Shown: piece after piece, positions 23,518-31,870 of the stretch
Numbering within the stretch: the stretch's first letter is position 1
How the letters are laid out: each line of letters begins with the position of its first letter
NCBI RefSeq assembly: GCF_026236535.1
Contig: NZ_JAHTMW010000015.1
Coordinates: 62,001-126,000, forward strand
DNA length: 64,000 bases
DNA from: Streptomyces sp. SKN60
GTDB lineage: Bacteria > Actinomycetota > Actinomycetes > Streptomycetales > Streptomycetaceae
Direction: 5' to 3'
Notes under the pieces: model-generated
Told to the model about the DNA's origin: nothing
What the model saw: only the letters and a program-made list of their open reading frames with translations
Databases searched by the model: none
Position numbers and translations under genes: made by a program

Positions 23518-26204
23518 CCACGGGGACGATGACGGGGACGGGGACTGCGGCCATGACCGGCATGGAGACCGCGACGGAGGCGCTGCTCACGGCGGTACGG
23601 GAGGGGCGGCACCGCGAGGTGCCCGCGCTCCTGGAGCCGCTGGACGCCGCCGCGCGCAAAAAGGCGCTGCCGCGCCTGAAGGAGCTGCGCACCGAGGTGC
23701 GCGGCTGGGACTGGCAGCAATGGAACGCGCAGACGGAGGCCCGCCGGGCGCTGCGGGTCGCGGGCGCCGGCTGCCACACGGGCGCGGCCCCGGCGGCGGC
23801 CTGGATCGCCTCGCGCGATCTGACCGGCTGGGGGCAGCACACCGTGGACGGCGTCCTGGAGGTCCTGGCGGACCGGGACCCCGCGTGGCTCGGGGACGTG
23901 GCGGGCCGGCTCGCCGACCGCCCGGGCGTCGCCGACGACGACTACCGCCTGGTGCACACCCTGGTGCAGCGCTCCGGCCGCCCGGTGCCGACCACTGAGA
24001 GCTATCTGCGCGGCTGGACCCGGACGGTGACGGACCACCGGCTGGTGGCGCGGCTGCGCGAGGACCCGCAGACGCCGGTGCTGCTGCCGCACGTCCTGGC
24101 GCTGACCGAGACCCCGGACCGGCTGACCTGGTCGGTCGGGCCGGACGCGCCCACGCACTGGCCGACGGCCCTGAAGACCCTCGCCGACGAGGGCGTGCTC
24201 GACCGCGCGGTCCTGGTCGACGGCTGCGTGTCCCGGCTGCTGCGCGGCGGCCGGGCCCGCGACCTGCGCTTCCCGCTGACCCTGCTCCAGACCCTCGGCA
24301 CCACGGACGAGGAGCGGCGGGCGCGGATCCCCGACTGGCTGGGCATGGCGGCGGACGGGCCGTCCCCGGTGGCCGGCCACGCCCAGGCGGTCCTGACCGA
24401 GCTCGCGCTGGACGGCGGCCTCTCGGTCACCGAGCTGGCGGAGATGTCGGGCTCGGTGCTGTTCCGCAGCGAGAAGAAGCTGGTTCGGGCGCAGTTGACG
24501 CTGCTCGGCAAGGTGCTGCGACGCGAGCCGGGCGCGGCGGCGGAGCTCCTTCCGGTGGTCACGGACGCCTTCGGCCACGAGGACACCTCCCTCCAGGAGC
24601 GGGCGCTCGCCCTGGTGGGCCGCCATCTGAAGCACGTGGACGAGTCGGCCCGGACGGAACTGTCCGGCGCCGTCGAGCTGTTGAGCCCCGTGCACCGGCA
24701 GGCCGCGGCCGAGCTCTTCGGCGTGGCCGCCGTGTCCGACGCCGCGCCGTACGAGGAGGTCCTGCCGCCCGCGCCGGAGCGCCGCCCGGTGCCGCCTCCG
24801 GCCGAGCTGGCGGAACTCGTGGAGGACCTGGTCTCCCTGGAGCGACGGCCGCACGACATGGCGCCGGAGGAGTTCGAGCGGGCGCTCGACGGTCTCGTAC
24901 GGCATGCGCACCGGGACCGCGAGGCGCTGCGGGCGGCGGTGCGGGAGGCGTTCGCGGGGGCGTACTGGCTGGAGGCGGGGAGTCGCCTCGGCGACGGTAC
25001 GCGGGGCCTGACGGACATGCTCGCCACCGTGGTGGGCACGGCTCGGGTCACCCGCACCGATGCCGGCCACCGCCCGTCCTGTGCGCACGAGTCGCTGACC
25101 TGGGTGCTCCAGTCCCGGGTTCGTGAGGCGGCCTGGCAGCTCGCCCAGGGCAAGCGCGTGCCGTTCCTGCTGGCCGCACCGACCTGGCACACCGGGTCCA
25201 TCGACGCACCCGTGCTCGTGGAGCGGCTGCGGGAGTACCGGGACAGCGGCGTGGAGCCGCTGCCCCTGGACCTGGCGCAGGCGCTGCTCCGGGTTCGGAA
25301 GGGTGATCCGGCGGCAGCCGGGGCGGCAGTCGAGGCGGCGGCGCTCGGCACCCGGGCGGGCGAGCGGCTCGCGGAGTGGCTGACGGCCGACGCCTCGCTC
25401 GCGCCCGGGGTGCGGCTGATGCCCCGGAGCCGCGACAAGCGGGGCGGCCAGTGGTGGCTGGCGGACCGGGTGATCCTCGCGGTGCGCGACCGCCGGGTGA
25501 TCCGCGAGGAGTTCCCGCCGGCGTTCCGCTGGCTCGGCACCGAACCCACCGAGATCCCGCGCGGCTGCGGCTCGTACCACTGGGCCGCTCAGCGCTCCCT
25601 CTGGCCCGCCGTCCTCCCCGACGACCGCGAGACCCTCGCGGCCTGGCTCCTGCCGTCGCTGGCGAGTTCAGCGGAGCGGGAGGAGCGGGGTGCGGCGCAG
25701 GCGCTCACCGCCCTCGCCGAGTCCGACGGCCCCGTCGGGCCCGCCGTCCACCTCGCGCTCGCCATCGGGCTCGGCTGCTTCCACGCCGAGGACCGGCTGA
25801 CCGCCGTCGACGCGCTGCTCGTGCTCGCGTCGCGCGGTGAGCTGGACGCGGCGCTGCTCGGGGCGCGGCTCGCGGAGTTGCTCGCCGAGGGGTCGGTGAA
25901 GCCGAACCGGCTGGCGGACGCGGCTCGTACGGCGGCGGCGACCGGGGCGTACGGGACGGTGCGCGACGTGCTGCTCGCGCTGCTGCCGTCGGTGCTCGGC
26001 GACGCGAAGCCGGCCCGTGGGGCCGGGGAGCTGCTCGCGGTGGCGGCGGAGTGCGCGGAGCGGGCCGGCTGGTCCGGGAAGGAGGTGCCGGGGCTCGCGG
26101 AGCTCGCGGCGCGCAAGGGCACCACGCAGCTGGTGACGCAGGCGCGCCGACTCGCGGTCGCGCTCGGACAGCGGGCCGGTCAGACCCGATCGGAAAGTGC
26201 TTGA
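23514..26204 (+). CDS. DUF6493-type (formerly MolR-like) large helical protein
   Basis: 896 aa with no signal peptide or membrane helix. Ala/Leu/Glu-rich helical repeats resembling HEAT/ARM solenoids run throughout (LVARLREDPQTPVLLPHVLALTETPDRL; LQERALALVGRHLKHVDES; AERLAEWLTADASLAP). Conserved-looking blocks are GCGSYHWAAQRSLWPAVLPD and FHAEDRLTAVDALLVLASRGELD. Family assignment is from memory of Streptomyces SWIM neighbours; no enzyme motif is visible. It is coupled to the SWIM gene by ATGA. In other bacteria SWIM proteins occur with large scaffold and MoxR/vWA proteins; those partners are absent here. Confidence 0.65.
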   Translation: MTTGTMTGTGTAAMTGMETATEALLTAVREGRHREVPALLEPLDAAARKKALPRLKELRTEVRGWDWQQWNAQTEARRALRVAGAGCHTGAAPAAAWIASRDLTGWGQHTVDGVLEVLADRDPAWLGDVAGRLADRPGVADDDYRLVHTLVQRSGRPVPTTESYLRGWTRTVTDHRLVARLREDPQTPVLLPHVLALTETPDRLTWSVGPDAPTHWPTALKTLADEGVLDRAVLVDGCVSRLLRGGRARDLRFPLTLLQTLGTTDEERRARIPDWLGMAADGPSPVAGHAQAVLTELALDGGLSVTELAEMSGSVLFRSEKKLVRAQLTLLGKVLRREPGAAAELLPVVTDAFGHEDTSLQERALALVGRHLKHVDESARTELSGAVELLSPVHRQAAAELFGVAAVSDAAPYEEVLPPAPERRPVPPPAELAELVEDLVSLERRPHDMAPEEFERALDGLVRHAHRDREALRAAVREAFAGAYWLEAGSRLGDGTRGLTDMLATVVGTARVTRTDAGHRPSCAHESLTWVLQSRVREAAWQLAQGKRVPFLLAAPTWHTGSIDAPVLVERLREYRDSGVEPLPLDLAQALLRVRKGDPAAAGAAVEAAALGTRAGERLAEWLTADASLAPGVRLMPRSRDKRGGQWWLADRVILAVRDRRVIREEFPPAFRWLGTEPTEIPRGCGSYHWAAQRSLWPAVLPDDRETLAAWLLPSLASSAEREERGAAQALTALAESDGPVGPAVHLALAIGLGCFHAEDRLTAVDALLVLASRGELDAALLGARLAELLAEGSVKPNRLADAARTAAATGAYGTVRDVLLALLPSVLGDAKPARGAGELLAVAAECAERAGWSGKEVPGLAELAARKGTTQLVTQARRLAVALGQRAGQTRSESA

Positions 26205-26256
26205 AATCGCCACCAATGCCCCGGATCGGCGCTTAACCCGTCAGTCACAAGGCGTT

Positions 26257-26266
26257 CGTGATCACG
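26257..26266. promoter_or_regulatory. 10-bp palindrome before the ACT-GNAT gene
   Basis: CGTGATCACG ends 26 bp upstream of ATG 26293, inside an otherwise less G/C-rich 88-bp gap. Outer GTT/AAC bases extend the symmetry with a one-base bulge. Possible operator; no adjacent regulator. Confidence 0.35.
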
Positions 26267-26292
26267 CAACACCGCTGGTTCACAGTGAGGTC

Positions 26293-27786
26293 ATGACGCC
26301 CGATATGACGCCCGACATGACGCACCGGAAGAACGCCCGCCGGCTCCACCACTGGCGGCACGACCTGATCGAGCTGGCGGCCCTGTTCACCGCCGTGGTG
26401 GTGGCCGACTCGATCGCCAAGACCGTGGTGAAGGGCCCCGACGGCCCCTATCTGCTGGTGTTCTCGGCGATCGCGCTGGTCGCCACGGCCGCCTTCCACA
26501 CGTGGTGGGCCCGGCGGCACAGTCATGCGCCGCCCGCCGACGATCCCGGCGGCAGCGGGGTGACGTCCCCGCTGCCGCCGGACGCGGTTTCCGGCGAGGC
26601 CCCCACCCCCGTGGGGGACTCCGCCGGAACGGCCACCAGCCTGTGGCGGCTGCGGACCACGGTCCGCGACGCCCCGGGCAGCCTGGCCGCGCTCTGCGCG
26701 GTGCTCGCCCGGCACGGGGTCGACATCCTGACCCTGCAGACGCACCCGCTGGCCGAGGGCACGGTGGACGAGTTCCTGCTCCGCGCGCCCGCCGGCCTGG
26801 AGGCGGGCGTGCTCACACGGGAGATCGCCGCGGCCGGCGGCACCGACACGTGGACCGAGCGCGCCGACGCCCACGACCTGGTCGACACCCCGACCCGGGT
26901 GCTCGGCCTGGCCACCCGCACCGCGCTCGACGCGGCCGAACTGCCCCTGGCGCTGCGCCAGCTGCTCGGCCGCTGCACCCTGCGCTCCGTACCGCCGGTC
27001 TCCCTCTCCGGCCGTCCGACCGGAGACCACGCCCCGGTGGAGGGGGTCCTGGAGGAGACCGCGATGCGGCTGCGCGACCCGAACGGCGGGACGCTGGTCA
27101 TCGAGCGGCCGTATCTGCCGTTCACGCCCACCGAGTTCGCCCGGGCCCGCGCCCTGGTCGAGCTCGACGCCCGGCTCGGGCCGCGGCTGCCGCGCAGCCT
27201 GGACGTGCTGACGCTGCCCGAGGGCAACGACATCACCGTGCGCCGCGCCGACCAGCGTGACCTGGCCGCCGCGCGGGCCATGCACGACCGCTGCTCCGAG
27301 CGGACCCTGGCGCTGCGCTACCACGGCCCGGTCGGCGACGCCGACCGCTACCTCGACCACCTGCTGAGCCCCCGGTTCGGCCGGACGCTCGCCGTGCAGA
27401 CGGCCTCCGGCCGGGTCGTCGCCCTGGGCCATCTGCTGTGGGACGGCGACGAGACCGAGGTCGCCCTGCTCGTCGAGGACGAGTGGCAGCGGCGCGGCAT
27501 CGGCTCCGAACTCCTCGGCCGTCTGGTGGCGCTCGCGGAGGAGGCCGGCTGCGACAGCGTCTACGCGGTGACCCAGTCCTCCAACACCGGCATGGTGGCC
27601 GCCATGCGGGCGCTCAACCTGCCCCTCGACTACCAGATCGAGGAGGGCACCCTGGTCATCACCGCCCGCCTGGCCGGCCGGCCGGCGAGCGCCGCCGGGC
27701 CCCGGGCGGAGTCCGACGCGGCTACACCCGCGCGGCCCGCTGCGGACTCCGCCGGCTCTCCGACGGGGTGGCGGACCCGGCGCTGA
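26293..27786 (+). CDS. Membrane-anchored ACT-GNAT acetyltransferase
   Basis: 497 aa with four parts: two predicted membrane helices (about 25-43, LIELAALFTAVVVADSIA; 51-70, YLLVFSAIALVATAAFHTWW); a linker; an ACT-like ligand-binding domain (about 118-190, LRTTVRDAPGSLAALCAVLARHGVDILTL); and a C-terminal GNAT domain (about 315-470) with VALLVEDEWQRRGIGSELLGRLV as acetyl-CoA loop. ACT domains bind amino acids, so amino-acid-controlled protein or small-molecule acetylation is likely. The start is a repeated ATGACGCCCGA sequence; 26293 is the first ATG. The last 65 bp overlap the convergent PLP enzyme gene. The N-terminal membrane anchor is not part of ordinary ACT-GNAT proteins. Confidence 0.8.
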   Translation: MTPDMTPDMTHRKNARRLHHWRHDLIELAALFTAVVVADSIAKTVVKGPDGPYLLVFSAIALVATAAFHTWWARRHSHAPPADDPGGSGVTSPLPPDAVSGEAPTPVGDSAGTATSLWRLRTTVRDAPGSLAALCAVLARHGVDILTLQTHPLAEGTVDEFLLRAPAGLEAGVLTREIAAAGGTDTWTERADAHDLVDTPTRVLGLATRTALDAAELPLALRQLLGRCTLRSVPPVSLSGRPTGDHAPVEGVLEETAMRLRDPNGGTLVIERPYLPFTPTEFARARALVELDARLGPRLPRSLDVLTLPEGNDITVRRADQRDLAAARAMHDRCSERTLALRYHGPVGDADRYLDHLLSPRFGRTLAVQTASGRVVALGHLLWDGDETEVALLVEDEWQRRGIGSELLGRLVALAEEAGCDSVYAVTQSSNTGMVAAMRALNLPLDYQIEEGTLVITARLAGRPASAAGPRAESDAATPARPAADSAGSPTGWRTRR

Positions 27787-28939
27787 GCGCCTGCGTGAGA
27801 TCCCGCCACAGGTCCTCGACGTCCTCCAGGCCCACGGACATGCGCAGCAGCCGGTCGCTGATGCCGCCGGTGCGCCGGTCCGAGGGATCGACGATGCGGT
27901 GGCTGATCGAGGCGGGGTGCTGGATGAGCGAGTCGACACTGCCGAGGCTGACCGCCGGCGTGATGAGCCGTACCGCGCCGATCACGTCGTGCGGGTCGCC
28001 GTACACCTCGAAGGCGATCATCGCCCCGCCGATCCGCGGATAGTGCACGCGCGCGATCCGCGGGTCGGCGGCCAGCCGCCGGACCAGGTCGGCGGCGGTC
28101 GCCGAGGCGGCCCGTACCCGTACCGGAAGCGTGGACAGGCCGCGCAGCAGCAGATAGCCGGCCAGCGGGTGCAGCACTCCGCCGGTGGCGAAACGCACCT
28201 GGCGCAGGGTACGGGCGAACTCCTCGTCGCAGGCGACGACGCCGCCCATGACGTCGCCGTGGCCGCCGAGGTACTTGGTGGCGCTGTGCAGCACGATCCG
28301 CGCGCCGAGCTCGGCGGGCCGCTGGAGCACCGGGGTGGCGAAGGTGTTGTCGACGAGCAGCGGCACCTCGCCGCAGGAGTGGGCCAGGGCCCGGATGTCC
28401 ACCTCGGCGAGGGTCGGGTTGGCCGGGGTCTCGACCATGACCAGGCCGGTGTCGGGCCGGATGGCGTCCGCGACGCCGGCCGGGTCGGTCCAGGTGACCT
28501 CGGTGCCGAGCAGTCCGGCGTTCAGCAGGTGGTCGCTGCAGCCGTACAGCGGGCGGACCGCCACCACGTGCCGCAGGCCCTGGCTCGCGCGGGCGAGCAG
28601 CACGGCGCTGAGCGCCGCCATGCCGCTGGCGAAGGCGACCGCGGAGTCGGTGCCCTCCAGGCGGGCGAGGGCGGTCTCGAAGCGCCCGGTGGTGGGGTTG
28701 TCCAGGCGGGCGTAGACCGGCGGGCCGTCCGGGAGGACGCCGGTGGTGGCGAACGCGTCGATCCGGGCCGCCTCCGCCCGGGCGTCGCGGGACGGGTAGG
28801 TGGTGGACAGGTCGAGCGGCGGGGCGTGCAGACCGAGCTCGGCGAGGTCGTCGCGGCCGGCGTGCACGGCTTCGGTGGCGAGTGCCCGGGTGGGGGCGGA
28901 CTCGGCGGAGGACGCATGGGCGTTCCTGGTCATGTCCAT
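27722..28939 (-). CDS. Trans-sulfuration PLP enzyme (cystathionine/methionine gamma-lyase-like)
   Basis: 405 aa from ATG 28939 (ATG 28933 possible). Cys/Met metabolism fold-type I enzyme: PPLDLSTTYPSRD, YARLDNPTTGRFETALARLEG, FASGMAALSAVLLA, RPLYGCSDHLL, VETPANPTLAEVDI, DNTFATPVLQRP and the Schiff-base lysine in LHSATKYLGGHGDVMGG. The C-terminus RLITPAVSLGSVDSLIQHPASISH is the family signature. It may release ammonia, 2-oxobutyrate and thiol from cystathionine or methionine; specificity cannot be read. It is divergent from an Lrp/AsnC gene 60 bp away, its probable amino-acid-responsive regulator. Its 3' end overlaps the ACT-GNAT gene. Confidence 0.88.
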   Translation of the reverse strand: MDMTRNAHASSAESAPTRALATEAVHAGRDDLAELGLHAPPLDLSTTYPSRDARAEAARIDAFATTGVLPDGPPVYARLDNPTTGRFETALARLEGTDSAVAFASGMAALSAVLLARASQGLRHVVAVRPLYGCSDHLLNAGLLGTEVTWTDPAGVADAIRPDTGLVMVETPANPTLAEVDIRALAHSCGEVPLLVDNTFATPVLQRPAELGARIVLHSATKYLGGHGDVMGGVVACDEEFARTLRQVRFATGGVLHPLAGYLLLRGLSTLPVRVRAASATAADLVRRLAADPRIARVHYPRIGGAMIAFEVYGDPHDVIGAVRLITPAVSLGSVDSLIQHPASISHRIVDPSDRRTGGISDRLLRMSVGLEDVEDLWRDLTQALSAGSATPSESRRSPQRAARV

Positions 28940-28999
28940 GCGGCGCACTCTGAACGGATACCGCCGGGTAGCGGGAAATCGCCGTGTTACGTTCGGCCA

Positions 29000-29497
29000 A
29001 TGGCTGATTCTGTCGTACTGGACCCGGTCGATCTGCACATTCTTCGCCTGTTGCAGAACGACGCCCGGACCACCTACCGGGAGCTCGCCGCCGAGGTGGG
29101 GGTGGCTCCGTCCACCTGTCTCGACCGAGTGGCACGGCTGCGCCGCACCGGCGTGATCCTCGGACACCGGCTACAGCTGAATCCGGCCAAACTCGGCCGG
29201 GGCCTTGAGGCGCTGCTGCTCGTCCAGGTGCGCCCGCACCGCCGGGAACTCATCGGGCCGTTCGTCGAACGGGTGCGCGCGCTGCCGGAGTCCCGGGCGC
29301 TGTTCCATCTCACCGGCCCCGACGACTACTTGGTCCACGTGGCCGTGGCGGACCCCGCCGACCTGCAACGACTCGTCCTGGACGCCTTCACCTCACGGCG
29401 CGAGGTGGCCCGGGTGGAGACCCGGCTGATCTTCCAGCAGTGGGAGTGCGGTCCGCTGCTCCCGCCCGTCCCGGGCGCTCATTTGTCAGCCGACTGA
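29000..29497 (+). CDS. Lrp/AsnC-family regulator
   Basis: 165 aa. HTH at about 8-55 (DLHILRLLQNDARTTYRELAAEVGVAPSTCLDRVARLRRTGVI) and a RAM/ACT-like effector domain (ALLLVQVRPHRRELIGPFVERV; HLTGPDDYLVHVAVADP). A -10-like TACGTT ends 6 bp before the ATG, with no ribosome site: likely leaderless. It is divergent from the trans-sulfuration enzyme, so it probably senses a sulfur or branched-chain amino acid and controls that gene. Confidence 0.87.
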   Translation: MADSVVLDPVDLHILRLLQNDARTTYRELAAEVGVAPSTCLDRVARLRRTGVILGHRLQLNPAKLGRGLEALLLVQVRPHRRELIGPFVERVRALPESRALFHLTGPDDYLVHVAVADPADLQRLVLDAFTSRREVARVETRLIFQQWECGPLLPPVPGAHLSAD

Positions 29498-29546
29498 GAT
29501 CGATTGAGGGTGACGCGGGCCCCGTGCACGGGCCAGGATTGGCTCC

Positions 29547-31304
29547 ATGCCAGAGTCTTCCAGCACCGCTCTTCCCCGCCAGGTCGCCGACGACTACGTC
29601 GACGCGCTCATCGAACTCGACCCGATCACCGGCACGTTCCTGGGAGTCCGCGAGAGCGCCGGGCGCCTCCCCGACTTCTCCCCCGCCGGTCAGGAAGCCC
29701 TCGCCGACCTGGCGCGGCGCACGCTCGAACGACTCGACACGGCGGAGCGGCAGGACGGCGCCCAGGACGAGGCGGAGCAGCGCTGCGGCCGGCTGCTGCG
29801 CGAGCGGCTGACCGCCCAGCTCCAGGTGCACGAGGCGGACGAGGGTCTGTGCGCGGTGAGCAATCTGCGCTCGCCCGCGCACAGCGTGCGCCTCTCCTTC
29901 ACCATGCTGCCGACGGCGACCGCGGCCGACTGGACGGCCGCCGCCGCCCGGCTGCGGGCCGTGCCCGCGGCTCTGGAGGGCTATCGCGCCTCGCTCACCC
30001 TGGGGCTCGAACGCGGCATGCGGGGCGGACCGCGGGCCACGGCCACCTTCGTCGGGCAGCTCACCGAGTGGTCGGTCGGCGGCGGCACCGGCCCGGACGG
30101 CGCGCCGCGCGGCTGGTTCGCGGGCTTCGCGGCCGGCGCCGACACGGCGATCCGGGCGACCGGGCCGGGCGGCGACGGCGACGGCGGGCTGCCGGACGGG
30201 CTGCGTGCCGAGCTGACGGCGGCGGGCGCGGCGGCCGACGCGGCCGTGCTCGCGCTGCGGGACTGGATGCGCGACGTGTACGCGCCGGCGGTCGCCGACG
30301 CCCCGGACACCGTGGGCCGCGAGCGCTACCGCCGCTGGGCCCGCTTCTTCAACGGCACCGACCTGGACCTCGACCAGGCCTACGCGTACGGCTGGTCCGA
30401 ATACCACCGCCTGCTCGGCGAGATGCGGCACGAGGCGGACCGCATTCTTCCCGGCTCCGATCCGTGGGAGGCGTTGGCCCACCTCGACGTGCACGGTGCG
30501 CACATCGAGGGCGTGGACGCGGTACGGGACTGGCTGCAGGGCCTGATGGACGAGGCGATCGACGCGCTGGACGGCACGCACTTCGAACTCGCCGACCGGG
30601 TGCGGCGGGTGGAGTCCCGGATCGCCCCGCCCGGCGGCGCCGCCGCCCCGTACTACACCGGCCCGTCGGAGGACTTCTCGCGCCCCGGCCGCACCTGGCT
30701 GCCGGTGGACGGGCAGCACCGCTTCCCGGTGTACGACCTGGTGTCGACCTGGTACCACGAGGGCGTGCCGGGCCATCACCTGCAGATCGCCCAGTGGGTG
30801 CACGTGGCCGACCGGCTCTCCCGCTACCAGGCGACGATCGGCAAGGTCAGCGCCAACACCGAGGGCTGGGCGCTCTACGCGGAGCGGCTGATGGACGAGC
30901 TGGGCTTCCTGGGCGACGCGGAGAAGCGGCTCGGCTATCTCGACGCGCAGATGATGCGGGCCTGCCGGGTGATCGTGGACATCGGCATGCACCTGGGCCT
31001 GGAGATCCCGGCGGACTCGACGTTCCACCCGGGCGAGCGGTGGACGCCGGCGCTCGCGCAGGAGTTCTTCCAGCGGCACAGCAGCCGGCCGCCGGCCTTC
31101 GTGGAGAGCGAGATGACCCGCTATCTGTCGGTGCCGGCCCAGGCCATCGGCTACAAGCTGGGCGAGCGGGCCTGGCTGCTCGGCCGCGCCAACGCCCGCG
31201 CCAAGCACGGCGACGCGTTCGACGCGAAGGCCTGGCACATGGCGGCCCTGTCGCAGGGCCCGCTGGGCCTCGACGACCTGGTGGACGAGATCTCGCGGCT
31301 CTGA
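29547..31304 (+). CDS. DUF885-family zinc-metallopeptidase-like protein
   Basis: 585 aa with no signal peptide. It carries STWYHEGVPGHHLQIAQ (HExxH variant HEGxPGHH, near residue 408-416) with downstream SANTEGWALYAERLMDELG supplying the Glu ligand; both are hallmarks of DUF885, whose members are predicted peptidases. N-terminal half helical (DDYVDALIELDPITGTFLGV). ATG 29547 lies 49 bp after the Lrp gene, but a TGAGATCGATTGAGG stretch suggests its own promoter. A terminator hairpin follows. Confidence 0.82.
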   Translation: MPESSSTALPRQVADDYVDALIELDPITGTFLGVRESAGRLPDFSPAGQEALADLARRTLERLDTAERQDGAQDEAEQRCGRLLRERLTAQLQVHEADEGLCAVSNLRSPAHSVRLSFTMLPTATAADWTAAAARLRAVPAALEGYRASLTLGLERGMRGGPRATATFVGQLTEWSVGGGTGPDGAPRGWFAGFAAGADTAIRATGPGGDGDGGLPDGLRAELTAAGAAADAAVLALRDWMRDVYAPAVADAPDTVGRERYRRWARFFNGTDLDLDQAYAYGWSEYHRLLGEMRHEADRILPGSDPWEALAHLDVHGAHIEGVDAVRDWLQGLMDEAIDALDGTHFELADRVRRVESRIAPPGGAAAPYYTGPSEDFSRPGRTWLPVDGQHRFPVYDLVSTWYHEGVPGHHLQIAQWVHVADRLSRYQATIGKVSANTEGWALYAERLMDELGFLGDAEKRLGYLDAQMMRACRVIVDIGMHLGLEIPADSTFHPGERWTPALAQEFFQRHSSRPPAFVESEMTRYLSVPAQAIGYKLGERAWLLGRANARAKHGDAFDAKAWHMAALSQGPLGLDDLVDEISRL

Positions 31305-31370
31305 GCGCGGCGCGGCGCGGAGGCCGGGCGGGGGGGGCAGGCGTCCGATCGACCGGCCGGACTGTGAGAT

Positions 31371-31400
31371 ACCCCCGGGAGGACTTGATCTCCCGGGGGT
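31371..31400 (+). terminator. 11-bp-stem hairpin with T run
   Basis: ACCCCCGGGAG (31371-31381) pairs exactly with 31390-31400 around an 8-nt loop and is followed by TTTCCC, 66 bp after the DUF885 stop and 20 bp before the next ATG. It could also act as a leader hairpin of the Lrp gene. Confidence 0.7.
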
Positions 31401-31420
31401 TTCCCTGCAAGGTCACGCCC

Positions 31421-31870
31421 ATGACCAGCGGATACCTCCCGGACGCCACGGACTGGCGGATCCTCGACGCCCTCCAGGCCCAGGGCCGGGCCAGCTTCGC
31501 CGAGCTCGCGCGGGCCGTGTCCATGTCCGCGTCGGCGGTGACCGAACGCGTGCGGCGCCTGGAGGAGGCGGGGGTGATCGCCGGGTACTCGGCGATCGTC
31601 GACCAGGAGCGGCTCGGGCTGCCGATCCTCGCGTTCGTCCGGCTGCGCTACCCCAACGGCAACTACAAGCCCTTCCACGACCTGATCGCCGCCACCCCCG
31701 AGGTGCTTGAGGCGCACCATGTGACGGGCGACGACTGCTTCGTCCTGAAGGTCGCCGCCCGCTCCATGCGGCATCTGGAGGAGGTCTCCGGAAAGATCGG
31801 CGCGCTCGGCTCGGTCACGACGAGCGTCGTCTACTCCTCGCCGCTCCCCCGGCGTCCGATCAGCCGCTGA
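31421..31870 (+). CDS. Lrp/AsnC-family regulator (second copy)
   Basis: 149 aa. HTH (DWRILDALQAQGRASFAELARAVSMSASAVTERVRRLEEAGVI) and effector domain (PILAFVRLRYPNGNYKPFHDLI; VTGDDCFVLKVAARSMRHLEEV). Only about a third identical by eye to the first Lrp protein, so not a recent duplicate. ATG 31421 follows CAAGGTCACGCCC. The final 11 bp overlap the convergent sbcC stop. Target unknown. Confidence 0.86.
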   Translation: MTSGYLPDATDWRILDALQAQGRASFAELARAVSMSASAVTERVRRLEEAGVIAGYSAIVDQERLGLPILAFVRLRYPNGNYKPFHDLIAATPEVLEAHHVTGDDCFVLKVAARSMRHLEEVSGKIGALGSVTTSVVYSSPLPRRPISR

